From Nitratireductor sp. XY-223 (GTDB taxonomy: Bacteria > Pseudomonadota > Alphaproteobacteria > Rhizobiales > Rhizobiaceae): a DNA stretch of 64,000 nucleotides. The stretch covers positions 186,001 to 250,000 of the forward strand of contig NZ_SPNT01000004.1 in NCBI RefSeq assembly GCF_004959855.1, written 5' to 3'. Numbering within the stretch: position 1 is the stretch's first letter; each line of letters begins with the position of its first letter. The notes beneath the pieces are model-generated. The model did no database searches. It saw only the letters and a list, made by a program, of their open reading frames with translations, and had not been told where the DNA came from. Both the position numbers and the translations under genes were made by a program. Positions 57,318-64,000 of this stretch are shown here, in pieces.

Positions 57318-58934
57318 TCACGGTGAATCGGGCGGATCAAACACAAGGATAAGGCCAGCCTTGCGCCAGCCCTCCAGCATTTTTTTCTGCAGGTCATCCG
57401 GCAGGTGCCACAGGGCGAAGTTCCACTGAATGAACCCGGCATAGTGGGGCATGTCTTCCAGGATTTTCTCTGACAGCAATATTGTTTCGGCATCCCGGCC
57501 CAATTGGCCGAGGATCATCAGCTCGAACAGGCCCTGGCGGTCCCACAGGCTGTCGCCCATCAGCCTTGTCTCGGTCAGGGCGGCTTCGTAATTGTCGCGA
57601 CGATAGTGATCAAGCACCAGTGCGGCGCGGTACCAGCCGGGCGGGCTGGGACTGAGGTCGATGGCCCTTTCTAGCAGTGCGAGGCCTTTTTCCCAGTCGC
57701 CCGAAAGGGCCTTGCAGGTGCCGAGATCGGCGAGCATGTCGGGGTAGTTGGGATTGAGCCGCAGCGCCTTTTCGGCCGCCGCCTCGAAGAGATCGAACTC
57801 GCCGCGGTGAAACCGCGTCAGGAACAGTGCGTAGTGACCGGTGGCGTTGGCCGGATCGAGGTCCGCCGCCTTCTGCGCGGCGTCAAGCGCCCGCTCCAGC
57901 GCGGGGCGGCCCGGCTTCAGGTTGAAGCCCGCACGCGCCTCGTCGCCATAGACGATGCCGAGCATTGCCCAGGCGCCGGCGTAGTCCGGATCGATGGCGA
58001 CGGCCCGCTCCAGCAGCCCGACCACACGCTTGTGGTCTTCGGCGGTGGGCGCGCGCCAGTATTCCGATGCCAGCAACCGGCATTCATAGGCATCGAGTGC
58101 CCGGGTCCCGGCCCGGCGCCGCGCGCCGACGCGGTGGATGACGCCGAAAGGCTCGCCGATCTCGGCAGCGATCTGCGCGGCGATCTCCTGCTGGATGTCG
58201 AACAGGCTCTCGGCGCTCATCTCGCGGTCATAGGCATCGCTTGCCAGTTGCGCGCCGCTTGCCGCCTCGACCAGCCGGGCGGTGATGCGCAACTGATCGT
58301 TCCAGCGCCGCACGCTGCCTTCGAGTAGAAAGCCGACGCCGAGATCGTCTGCGAGTTCGCGCGGGTCGACCGGCCGGTTCTTGTAGCGGAAGGTCGCGTG
58401 GCGGGAGACGACCCGGATCTCGCGGAAGCGCGACAGCGCGTCGATGATCTCCTCGGTGAAGCCGTCGGCGAGAAACTCCTGTCCGGGATCGCCGGAGAGG
58501 TTATTGAAGGGCATGACGGCGACCGAGGTGCGGCGGCTCCGGTCGGGATCATCGCCGGGTGCCGACGCCTCGCCGCCGGTCTGCGGATCGAGCGCCAGCT
58601 CGAAGACGGGCACGTAGGAGCCCTTGGGAATAACGATACGCAGCGGATCGTCCCTGCCCTCGCCGGCATAGAACAGATCGAGCCGGGTGCGCAGCTTGCC
58701 GGCCTGCACGCGCACGATCGTGTCGATGGACGGGTCGAAATCCTCCGGCTTGTCGAAGACGTCGAGCCCGATGGCATAGCCCTTGAGACCGTCCTTGTTG
58801 CCGTCAAGCGCCTGGCGCACGACATAGTCGAGGAAGCGGGCAAGCCGTGTCGTCTCACTGAACTGACTGCTCGTCAGTATCCGTTCAAGCTGCTTTTCGA
58901 CAATGCCGCGCTCGATCGGCGCCGTAGCTGTCAT
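57318..58934 (-). CDS. TPR-repeat regulatory protein with N-terminal winged-helix-like and adenylate-cyclase-like region
   Basis: 538 residues from ATG 58934, with GAAGGG about ten bases upstream; a GTG nine codons upstream is possible. The start (VEKQLERILTSSQFSETTRLARFLDYVVRQALDGNKDGLKGYAIGLDVFDKPEDFDPSIDTIVRVQAGKLRTRLDLFYAGEG) is typical of proteins annotated as CadC-like or adenylate-cyclase-like regulators. A TolB-like N-domain (SVAVMPFNNLSGDPGQEFLADGFTEEIIDALSRF) follows. From about residue 280 there are several tetratricopeptide repeats. No catalytic cyclase domain is seen. The family's function is poorly known; a signalling or DNA-binding role is likely. Confidence 0.82.
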   Translation of the reverse strand: MTATAPIERGIVEKQLERILTSSQFSETTRLARFLDYVVRQALDGNKDGLKGYAIGLDVFDKPEDFDPSIDTIVRVQAGKLRTRLDLFYAGEGRDDPLRIVIPKGSYVPVFELALDPQTGGEASAPGDDPDRSRRTSVAVMPFNNLSGDPGQEFLADGFTEEIIDALSRFREIRVVSRHATFRYKNRPVDPRELADDLGVGFLLEGSVRRWNDQLRITARLVEAASGAQLASDAYDREMSAESLFDIQQEIAAQIAAEIGEPFGVIHRVGARRRAGTRALDAYECRLLASEYWRAPTAEDHKRVVGLLERAVAIDPDYAGAWAMLGIVYGDEARAGFNLKPGRPALERALDAAQKAADLDPANATGHYALFLTRFHRGEFDLFEAAAEKALRLNPNYPDMLADLGTCKALSGDWEKGLALLERAIDLSPSPPGWYRAALVLDHYRRDNYEAALTETRLMGDSLWDRQGLFELMILGQLGRDAETILLSEKILEDMPHYAGFIQWNFALWHLPDDLQKKMLEGWRKAGLILVFDPPDSP

Positions 58935-59037
58935 ATCCGGGTGCCCTTCACCGTGACTCACTGATCTCGCCGGCCGGGTTGTGCGAGGTTCGGCCCATCG
59001 CAGTCAATCGATGAAATCCAACCAAAAGGAGCCCGTT

Positions 59038-59349
59038 ATGGCAACCGCACCCAACTTTATCGAACAGGCCAAGATGCACCTCGACCGTGTCGGCGACGAA
59101 CTTTCCGAAGTGGAAAAGAAACTCGCCACAGCCAGCGACAACGCCGACAACTGGACCGCCGAACAGGCCGAGAAGCTGAAGGCAGACTGGAACAAGGCCC
59201 GCGAGGAAATGGACACGATTGCCAAGCGCATCGAATCCGAGGGCGAGGACGCCGTCAATGACGCCAAGGCCAAGGCCGAGCGGCACTGGGACGCGCTGAA
59301 GTCCGCCGTCAAGACCTATCGCGACCACGTCGAGCGCGCCATTTCCTGA
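59038..59349 (+). CDS. Small helical coiled-coil protein, unknown
   Basis: 103 residues from ATG 59038 (AAAAGGAG upstream). The whole protein is charged and helical with heptads (DRVGDELSEVEKKLATASD, EQAEKLKADWNKAREEMDTIAKRIESEGEDAVNDAKAKAERHWDALKSA), resembling LEA-like or apolipoprotein-like stress proteins. It diverges from the TPR regulator and is followed by a strong terminator, so it is probably monocistronic and may be abundant. Confidence 0.75.
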   Translation: MATAPNFIEQAKMHLDRVGDELSEVEKKLATASDNADNWTAEQAEKLKADWNKAREEMDTIAKRIESEGEDAVNDAKAKAERHWDALKSAVKTYRDHVERAIS

Positions 59350-59366
59350 TCCGTCGACCAGGCTTG

Positions 59367-59408
59367 CGCCGGCTGCCTCTTGCAAGGGGCGGCCGGCGTT
59401 TTGTTTTT
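59367..59408 (+). terminator. Rho-independent terminator after the coiled-coil gene
   Basis: An 11-bp stem (CGCCGGCTGCC with GGCGGCCGGCG, one G-T pair) with a 10-base loop is followed by TTTTGTTTTT, 18-60 bases after the stop codon. Confidence 0.85.
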
Positions 59409-59522
59409 GGCTAACAGCTATTGCTTCCCATTCAGTGCCCAGGGGCGGTGCATCCGGTTTGATCCCGGTCAACGAAACAATGCGCGTTTTCCGTTATCTG
59501 ATCGTTCATGCCGAGGAGCTCT

Positions 59523-60287
59523 ATGCCCATGAACACTGACAGGACAGGCCGGGTCGTATGGCACGACCTCTTTTCCCCGAGCGGTCCGCTCTCGATGTCC
59601 TTTTACGGGCGCGTCGCCGGCTGGAACTACGTGACGGAACACGCGAAAGACTTTGCCTGGGGCGGCGGAGAGAGGGACTTTGTCCTTGCCCTCTTCGAAG
59701 ACGAGGCGGGTGCCGGGATCACCGAAACGCCGAAAGGCCTACGGGACGGTTGGATCGCCTATGTCGAAGTGGCCGATGTGGATGCCACCGCGGCACTGGC
59801 CGGGGAACTGGGAGGGGCGATCGTGCGGCCGCCGTTCGACGTTCCGGGAGTGGGCCGCAATTGCCTGTTGCGCGATCCGCTCGGGGCGCCTGTCGGCATC
59901 TCGATGTCACGCCACGGATTTCCGGTGCCGGAAAAGCAGTTCGGCCAAGAGATCTACCTGTCAGCGGGGGCGTCCTTTCCCGGCAGGTTCTACGACAGAC
60001 TGTTCGGCTGGGAGGAATTGCCGCGCGACGATGGCTACGCCGGCGCTGTCCGAGGACCGTCGGGCGACAGGGTTGCGCTGATTCTCGGTGGAGGCGCTGC
60101 GCCCGGTTCCAACAGCACCTGGCTGCCCTGCATCAGGACCGGTTCGCTTGAAGCCTCGGTCGGCAAGGCAAAGGCATCCGGCGGTGTCGTTGTCAGCGGC
60201 GCGGAAGACAATTCGAGCCCGGCATCGCTTGCCTTGCTGCGTGACCCGAATGGCGCCCTCCTTTCCCTAATCGGCTCCCGCAGCTAG
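59523..60287 (+). CDS. Two-domain VOC family protein
   Basis: 254 residues from ATG 59523, which has GAGGAG five bases upstream; an ATG at 59508 is less likely. Two VOC modules are present: residues ~10-125 (GRVVWHDLFSPSGPLSMSFYGRVAGWNY...VPGVGRNCLLRDPLGAPVGISM) and ~135-250 (GQEIYLSAGASFPGRFYDRLFGWEELP...LLRDPNGALLSLIG). This layout is found in CFP32-like two-domain glyoxalase/dioxygenase homologues. The substrate is unknown; no regulator adjoins it. Confidence 0.87.
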   Translation: MPMNTDRTGRVVWHDLFSPSGPLSMSFYGRVAGWNYVTEHAKDFAWGGGERDFVLALFEDEAGAGITETPKGLRDGWIAYVEVADVDATAALAGELGGAIVRPPFDVPGVGRNCLLRDPLGAPVGISMSRHGFPVPEKQFGQEIYLSAGASFPGRFYDRLFGWEELPRDDGYAGAVRGPSGDRVALILGGGAAPGSNSTWLPCIRTGSLEASVGKAKASGGVVVSGAEDNSSPASLALLRDPNGALLSLIGSRS

Positions 60288-60307
60288 CGGGAGCGAACGG
60301 GCGTTCA

Positions 60308-61114
60308 TCATTCCGTTGAACTGGCGGTTGCCCTCGCCATTCTCTCCCTCAATTCGGAATAGCGCCTGCGGCTGACCGGGACCGCGTCGCCGTTGCTCAT
60401 GGTGCATTTGTAGGCGCTTCCGCTGCGTACCACATCCGTCACATGGGCAAGGCTGACCCAGTGCGACCTGTGACACTGGAGCCCGTCCAGCTGCCCGAGC
60501 TTATCCACGCAATCACCGAACTGCTCGGTGAGCAGCGCGCTGCCCTTCGCGGTCACGATCTCGACATAGTGGTCCTGTGCGTGCATGCGGACGATGTCGT
60601 TTCCGAGCGCTGCGGGAACGCTGGCGATCAGGCTCTTGAGCGAAGGGGCGGCCGCGACCGTTTCAGGCTCTCGATCCGGCGTTTCGCGATAGAAAATCAG
60701 CGCCGCGGCAACCGCCACGGCCAGCGCGACGGGCGCAACGGCGACCACCTCGCTCAGATAGACCGCGACGGGGTTCATTGCCGACTGAAGCTCTTCGTCG
60801 GGCTTTCCGAACCCGTAATCGAGAAGAAGGGAAAGCGGCGCGAACAGAAACGGCACAAGCAGGACCGACAGCACCGTTGCCACGGTGTTGCCGGCGCCGA
60901 AAAACCGCAGGGTCTCGAGGATCGCCAGAAACAGCGCCGCGGCAAACAGGATGTGCGTCGACCACAATGCGAAGGCCACGAGGACCGGGAGACCTGCGGT
61001 GTGATCCGGTTCGAGCGCCAGCGCGAAGCCGCTGCCCAAAAGGGTCGCGATCAGCACCTTCTTCCAAAGGACGCGCCGGTGAAGGCCGGTCGGTGACATC
61101 TCATTCATCGCCAT
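60308..61114 (-). CDS. LytTR domain transcriptional regulator with membrane N-terminus
   Basis: 268 residues. The first ~150 residues contain four hydrophobic segments (VLIATLLGSGFALAL, LPVLVAFALWSTHILFAAALFLAI, TVATVLSVLLVPFLFAPL, VVAVAPVALAVAVAAALIFY). The C-terminal ~95 residues are a LytTR DNA-binding domain (IVRMHAQDHYVEIVTAKGSALLTEQFGDCVDKLGQLDGLQCHRSHWVSLAHVTDVV). Membrane LytTR regulators act without a separate histidine kinase and may sense the membrane state or a partner membrane protein. It is divergent from cytochrome b561. Confidence 0.9.
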   Translation of the reverse strand: MAMNEMSPTGLHRRVLWKKVLIATLLGSGFALALEPDHTAGLPVLVAFALWSTHILFAAALFLAILETLRFFGAGNTVATVLSVLLVPFLFAPLSLLLDYGFGKPDEELQSAMNPVAVYLSEVVAVAPVALAVAVAAALIFYRETPDREPETVAAAPSLKSLIASVPAALGNDIVRMHAQDHYVEIVTAKGSALLTEQFGDCVDKLGQLDGLQCHRSHWVSLAHVTDVVRSGSAYKCTMSNGDAVPVSRRRYSELRERMARATASSTE

Positions 61115-61276
61115 GGCAAGAACCTAGCAATTCCGCCGCAGACGGTCGAGAAACGACCGGTCGCGAAATTCAGCGACCGCCGACGCAGGAAAGCCACCGT
61201 TCGCACACTTTCCGTAGATGACGCATCGCGCCCGTGCCAGTGGGAGCGCCAATCATTCAATCGGACAGGTCTTACC

Positions 61277-61831
61277 ATGGAACGCTATGTCTTTTCGGCG
61301 CGGGTCTTGCACTGGCTCATGGCCGCCGGCTTCATCTTCATGTGGATTTGCGGCTACGCGATGACATCACTCGTTGCCGACGATTCACCCCTTGAGGAGT
61401 TCCTGTTCGGGCTTCACATATCCGTCGGTGTGACGCTGCTGATGCTGCTGGTCCTGCGGATCATCGTGCGCCTGCGCAACACGCCCCCGCCGCTGCCCGA
61501 GCATATGGCCGGGTGGGAAAAGACCGGCTCGCACCTCGGCCATTTCGGGCTCTACCTGCTGCCGGCGGCGGTCATCATGGTCGGCTGGGCGGAGACCGAT
61601 TTCGGCGGTCACGGGGTCAGATGGTTCGGCCTTTCCATGCCGAAACTGTTTCCGACCATGGAAACGCTCTGGGGGCTGAACCTGGAAGAAATCACCGCCT
61701 TCCTGCACGAGTGGGGCGCCTACGCCATGCTTGTCCTGGCGCTTGTCCATGTCGCCGCCGTTATCAAGCACAAGTGGCTCGACGGCCACGATGTGCTTCA
61801 GCGGATGGACTTCGGCCGCCGCGACGATTGA
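61277..61831 (+). CDS. Cytochrome b561 family protein
   Basis: 184 residues with four membrane helices and histidines placed as haem ligands (ARVLHWLMAAGFIFMW, FGLHISVGVTLLMLLVL, SHLGHFGLYLLPAAVIMVGW, LHEWGAYAMLVLALVHVAAVIKHKWL). Bacterial b561 proteins pass electrons across the inner membrane, for example to superoxide or quinone. The gene is 160 bases from the divergent LytTR regulator, which could control it. Confidence 0.9.
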   Translation: MERYVFSARVLHWLMAAGFIFMWICGYAMTSLVADDSPLEEFLFGLHISVGVTLLMLLVLRIIVRLRNTPPPLPEHMAGWEKTGSHLGHFGLYLLPAAVIMVGWAETDFGGHGVRWFGLSMPKLFPTMETLWGLNLEEITAFLHEWGAYAMLVLALVHVAAVIKHKWLDGHDVLQRMDFGRRDD

Positions 61832-61837
61832 GCCAAC

Positions 61838-62689
61838 CTATGTCGCGGGCAGGCCCCGGCCGGCCCACTCGGCGGGCGGAATGGGCGCTCCGACCTCGAA
61901 CTCGAAAGAGACGATCCGCGTTGCGTCCTCGTCGATCTCGCAGCGGAATCTCAGATTGTGCCAGCCTGTGATGGTGCGAAACGCCCCCCTTCGCACCTGC
62001 AAGACGGTTCCCTGGTTCAGCCGGTAGGCCGGAATGAGGTCCGGGCGGTGGGGTGGGACGGTGCCGTGGAGCCGGCGGCGCAGCTCCGTGGCGCAAAGCT
62101 CGCCGGCGCGGATCCCGCGCGGGCGGCCCGCGATCGCGGTTGTCGCAACCTCGCTCTCGCCGCCAGGCGACGAGACCGCCGTTTCGGCTGCCTCCTCCGG
62201 TTCCAGCGGTTCATCCTCCGTGTCCGGGGCCGCGGCCGGTTCGACGTCCGACGCCGCAAGCGCCTCGCCGGGCTGCTCCGGTTCAACCGGCTCCGGTAAA
62301 GGCAGATCGGACTGCAAAGCCTCTGCCGCCTGCCGGTCCTTAAGCGCATCGCCGTCTTCGGTTTCTTCTTCCGCGCGCGTATCTTCCTCGCCGAACTGGT
62401 AGACGGGGCGAAGGATCCGCAAGGGCTCCTCGATCGGCTCACCGGCCGCGGCCGTTTGCTGCTCCTCAGATTCCTCATCCGCCTCCGGCGCGGCGGTCTG
62501 CTGTTCCTCGTCTGGCGCGTCTTCGCCGGAAAGCACCAGCTGAACCTGGATCACGTCCGGCGGTTCGGCTTCCATGGTCAGGTCCGGCAGGCCGAAGACC
62601 AGCAGCGCCAGAAGGGCCGCGTGCAATGCAGCCGAGACGGCAGCACCGGGCGTGATCTTCTCCTTGAATCGCCTGAGGGTCTGAAGCAT
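61838..62689 (-). CDS. DUF930 domain protein with TonB-like N-terminus
   Basis: 283 residues. An N-terminal membrane anchor (AAVSAALHAALLALLVFGLPDL) resembles that of TonB. About 130 residues rich in Glu, Pro and Ala (residues ~50-185) form an acidic linker. The C-terminal ~85 residues (GELCATELRRRLHGTVPPHRPDLIPAYRLNQGTVLQVRRGAFRTITGWHNLRFRCEIDEDATRIVSFEFEVG) are the DUF930 domain with its two cysteines. DUF930 is common in rhizobia, usually anchored this way; a periplasmic role is expected but unknown. Confidence 0.88.
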   Translation of the reverse strand: MLQTLRRFKEKITPGAAVSAALHAALLALLVFGLPDLTMEAEPPDVIQVQLVLSGEDAPDEEQQTAAPEADEESEEQQTAAAGEPIEEPLRILRPVYQFGEEDTRAEEETEDGDALKDRQAAEALQSDLPLPEPVEPEQPGEALAASDVEPAAAPDTEDEPLEPEEAAETAVSSPGGESEVATTAIAGRPRGIRAGELCATELRRRLHGTVPPHRPDLIPAYRLNQGTVLQVRRGAFRTITGWHNLRFRCEIDEDATRIVSFEFEVGAPIPPAEWAGRGLPAT

Positions 62690-62821
62690 GGCCCACTCAA
62701 TATAATGCGGCGTTCCGGAAAGGAAACGCGGCGGGACGGGACGGGTTTACGGCGCAATTGCGGACCCGGTGGGGCAGTCATCGAAGTTGTATTCTTGCCG
62801 GCCGCATTCTAGCGTCTGTCC

Positions 62822-64000
62822 ATGAATTCATCGCTGGACGAATATCGCCGCAAGCGCGACTTCAAGCAGACGACGGAACCGAAGGGCGGCCAGTTTGCCG
62901 CCGAGGGCAACCGGTTCGTCATGCACAAGCACTCGGCGACGGCGGACCACTACGACCTGCGCCTTCAACTGGGCGATGTCCTCAAATGCTGGGCAGTGCC
63001 GAAGGGACCGTCGCTCAACCCGGACGACAAGCGTCTTGCGGTCGAGACCGAGGACCACCCGGTGGAATACGCCGATTTCGAGGGGGTGATCCCGCAAGGT
63101 CAGTACGGGGCCGGACCGATGATCATCTGGGACGAAGGCACCTGGGCGCCGATGGAGGATGCCGAGGCGAGCCTGAAGAAGGGCCAGTTCAAGTTCCGCC
63201 TGGTCGGCAGCAAGCTGCAGGGCGGCTGGATGCTGGCCCGCCTCAAGCCCCGCAAGGGCGAGCGGCAGCCCAACTGGCTGCTGTTCAAGGAGCGCGATAC
63301 CGCCGCATCGGCGTCCGGAGACATCCTGAAGGACCGGCCCGAAAGCGCGCGCTCGGGCCGGGTCATCGAGGATCTGGTGTCCGCGCCGCCGCCGGTTTCG
63401 ACGGGACCCATCCGGCCCGGCGCGCTCAAGGGTTCGGTCCGCTCGAAACTGCCGCGTATCATCGAACCGCAACTTGCAAGCAACGTCGACGAGCCGCCCC
63501 AGGGCGACAAATGGCTGCACGAGATCAAGTTCGACGGCTACCGGACCATCGCGGTCCTGGACAAGGGCGCGGCGAAGCTTCAGACCCGCGGCGGCCTCGA
63601 TTGGACACACCGCTACGGCGATCTCGGCGAGGCGGTGGCAAAGATCCCTTGCAAGTCGGCCATCCTCGACGGTGAGATCGTGGTTCTCGACGGCAAGGGC
63701 GTCAGCCGCTTCGCACTCCTGCAGGACGCCATCCGCGACGGCGCAAAGGGCGCTTTCGTCTATTTCGTCTTCGACCTGCTTTACCTCAACGGATGGGACC
63801 TTTCCCGCGTTCCGCTCGTCAAGCGCAAGGACCTCCTGTGGCGCCTGATCGGCCCGCTCGTCGACGGCCAGTCCGCGATCCAGTATTCGGACGGCGTCCG
63901 CGGCAACGGCACCGCCTTTTTCGAACGGGCCTCCGAACTCGACGTCGAGGGCGTTGTCTCCAAACGCGCTGACAGCGTCTACCGTTCCGGCCGAAGCCAT
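62822..64000 (+). CDS. ligD: DNA ligase D (LigD), N-terminal part, cut by window edge
   Basis: 393 codons open to the last base. Residues ~1-165 are the 3'-phosphoesterase domain (FVMHKHSATADHYDLRLQ, VIPQGQYGAGPMIIWDEG). From ~210 the ATP-dependent ligase domain follows, with nucleotidyl lysine motif I HEIKFDGYR, motif III-like AILDGEIVVLD, YFVFDLLYLNG and motif IV GVVSKRADS. The order PE-ligase, probably with a polymerase domain beyond the edge, is usual in rhizobial LigD for non-homologous end joining with Ku. No ku gene is inside the window. The upstream 130 bases lack a gene. Confidence 0.92.
   Translation, partial: MNSSLDEYRRKRDFKQTTEPKGGQFAAEGNRFVMHKHSATADHYDLRLQLGDVLKCWAVPKGPSLNPDDKRLAVETEDHPVEYADFEGVIPQGQYGAGPMIIWDEGTWAPMEDAEASLKKGQFKFRLVGSKLQGGWMLARLKPRKGERQPNWLLFKERDTAASASGDILKDRPESARSGRVIEDLVSAPPPVSTGPIRPGALKGSVRSKLPRIIEPQLASNVDEPPQGDKWLHEIKFDGYRTIAVLDKGAAKLQTRGGLDWTHRYGDLGEAVAKIPCKSAILDGEIVVLDGKGVSRFALLQDAIRDGAKGAFVYFVFDLLYLNGWDLSRVPLVKRKDLLWRLIGPLVDGQSAIQYSDGVRGNGTAFFERASELDVEGVVSKRADSVYRSGRSH

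Noticed and set aside
62828-64000. Long minus-strand frame opposite ligD
   Set aside because: The plus strand encodes a textbook LigD with ligase and phosphoesterase motifs.

Overview
The window is a high-GC, densely coded chromosomal segment of an alphaproteobacterium, most likely a member of the Hyphomicrobiales (Rhizobiales). This rests on the gene families present (liv-type and polar-amino-acid-type ABC systems, a SorT-like sulfite dehydrogenase, LigD, PPK2, a DUF1127 protein) and on two tandem copies of a palindrome built on TCCGAAAA/TTTTCGGA near 31.5 kb, of a kind common between genes in rhizobial genomes. Genus cannot be settled from sequence reading alone. No rRNA, tRNA, CRISPR array, transposase or phage gene was found, and no stretch over 300 bases lacks a gene.

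Layout. 1-6.3 kb: sulfatase tail, GNAT acetyltransferase, HAD protein, ECF sigma/anti-sigma pair, cytochrome c plus sulfite dehydrogenase, and an M20-type amidohydrolase. 6.6-9.4 kb: a two-gene unit for exported proteins, the second carrying 17 tandem 18-residue repeats; I do not recognise it. 9.5-18.8 kb: a divergent amide-utilisation locus. The leftward arm is an ABM-domain protein, a liv-type ABC transporter and an aldehyde dehydrogenase. The rightward arm is an aliphatic amidase, a GntR/UTRA regulator and an SDR. 18.8-21.9 kb: trans-sulfuration-type PLP enzyme, FAH-family hydrolase and cyclase-family hydrolase.

22.1-28.2 kb: a compact four-gene defence cassette of lower GC: C5-cytosine methyltransferase, GHKL/MORC-like ATPase, Z1-domain helicase-like ATPase and a DUF4420 PD-(D/E)xK nuclease. 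The genes overlap or nearly touch and probably form one restriction-like anti-phage system. 28.4-42.5 kb: DUF2235 hydrolase, cupin, membrane protein plus PPK2, a P3-type proton ATPase, a CoA transferase, an AraC/GyrI regulator, a serine-less alpha/beta hydrolase, a beta-helix protein, an ArsR-SRPBCC-SRPBCC operon with two matching operator-like dyads, a GNAT enzyme, an isochorismatase-like hydrolase and several very small genes.

42.6-64 kb: DM13 protein, a cNMP-binding/thioredoxin-reductase-like fusion, an EamA transporter, an orphan NMT1-type binding protein, AraC, VOC and LysR genes. The LysR gene diverges from an operon of a polar-amino-acid ABC transporter and a two-domain FAD/GcvT dehydrogenase, which suggests import and oxidative demethylation of a small N-methylated amine such as dimethylglycine. 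After this come membrane proteins, a TPR-type regulator diverging from a small coiled-coil protein with a strong terminator, a VOC protein, a membrane LytTR regulator, cytochrome b561, a TonB-like DUF930 protein and the start of ligD, which runs off the right edge.
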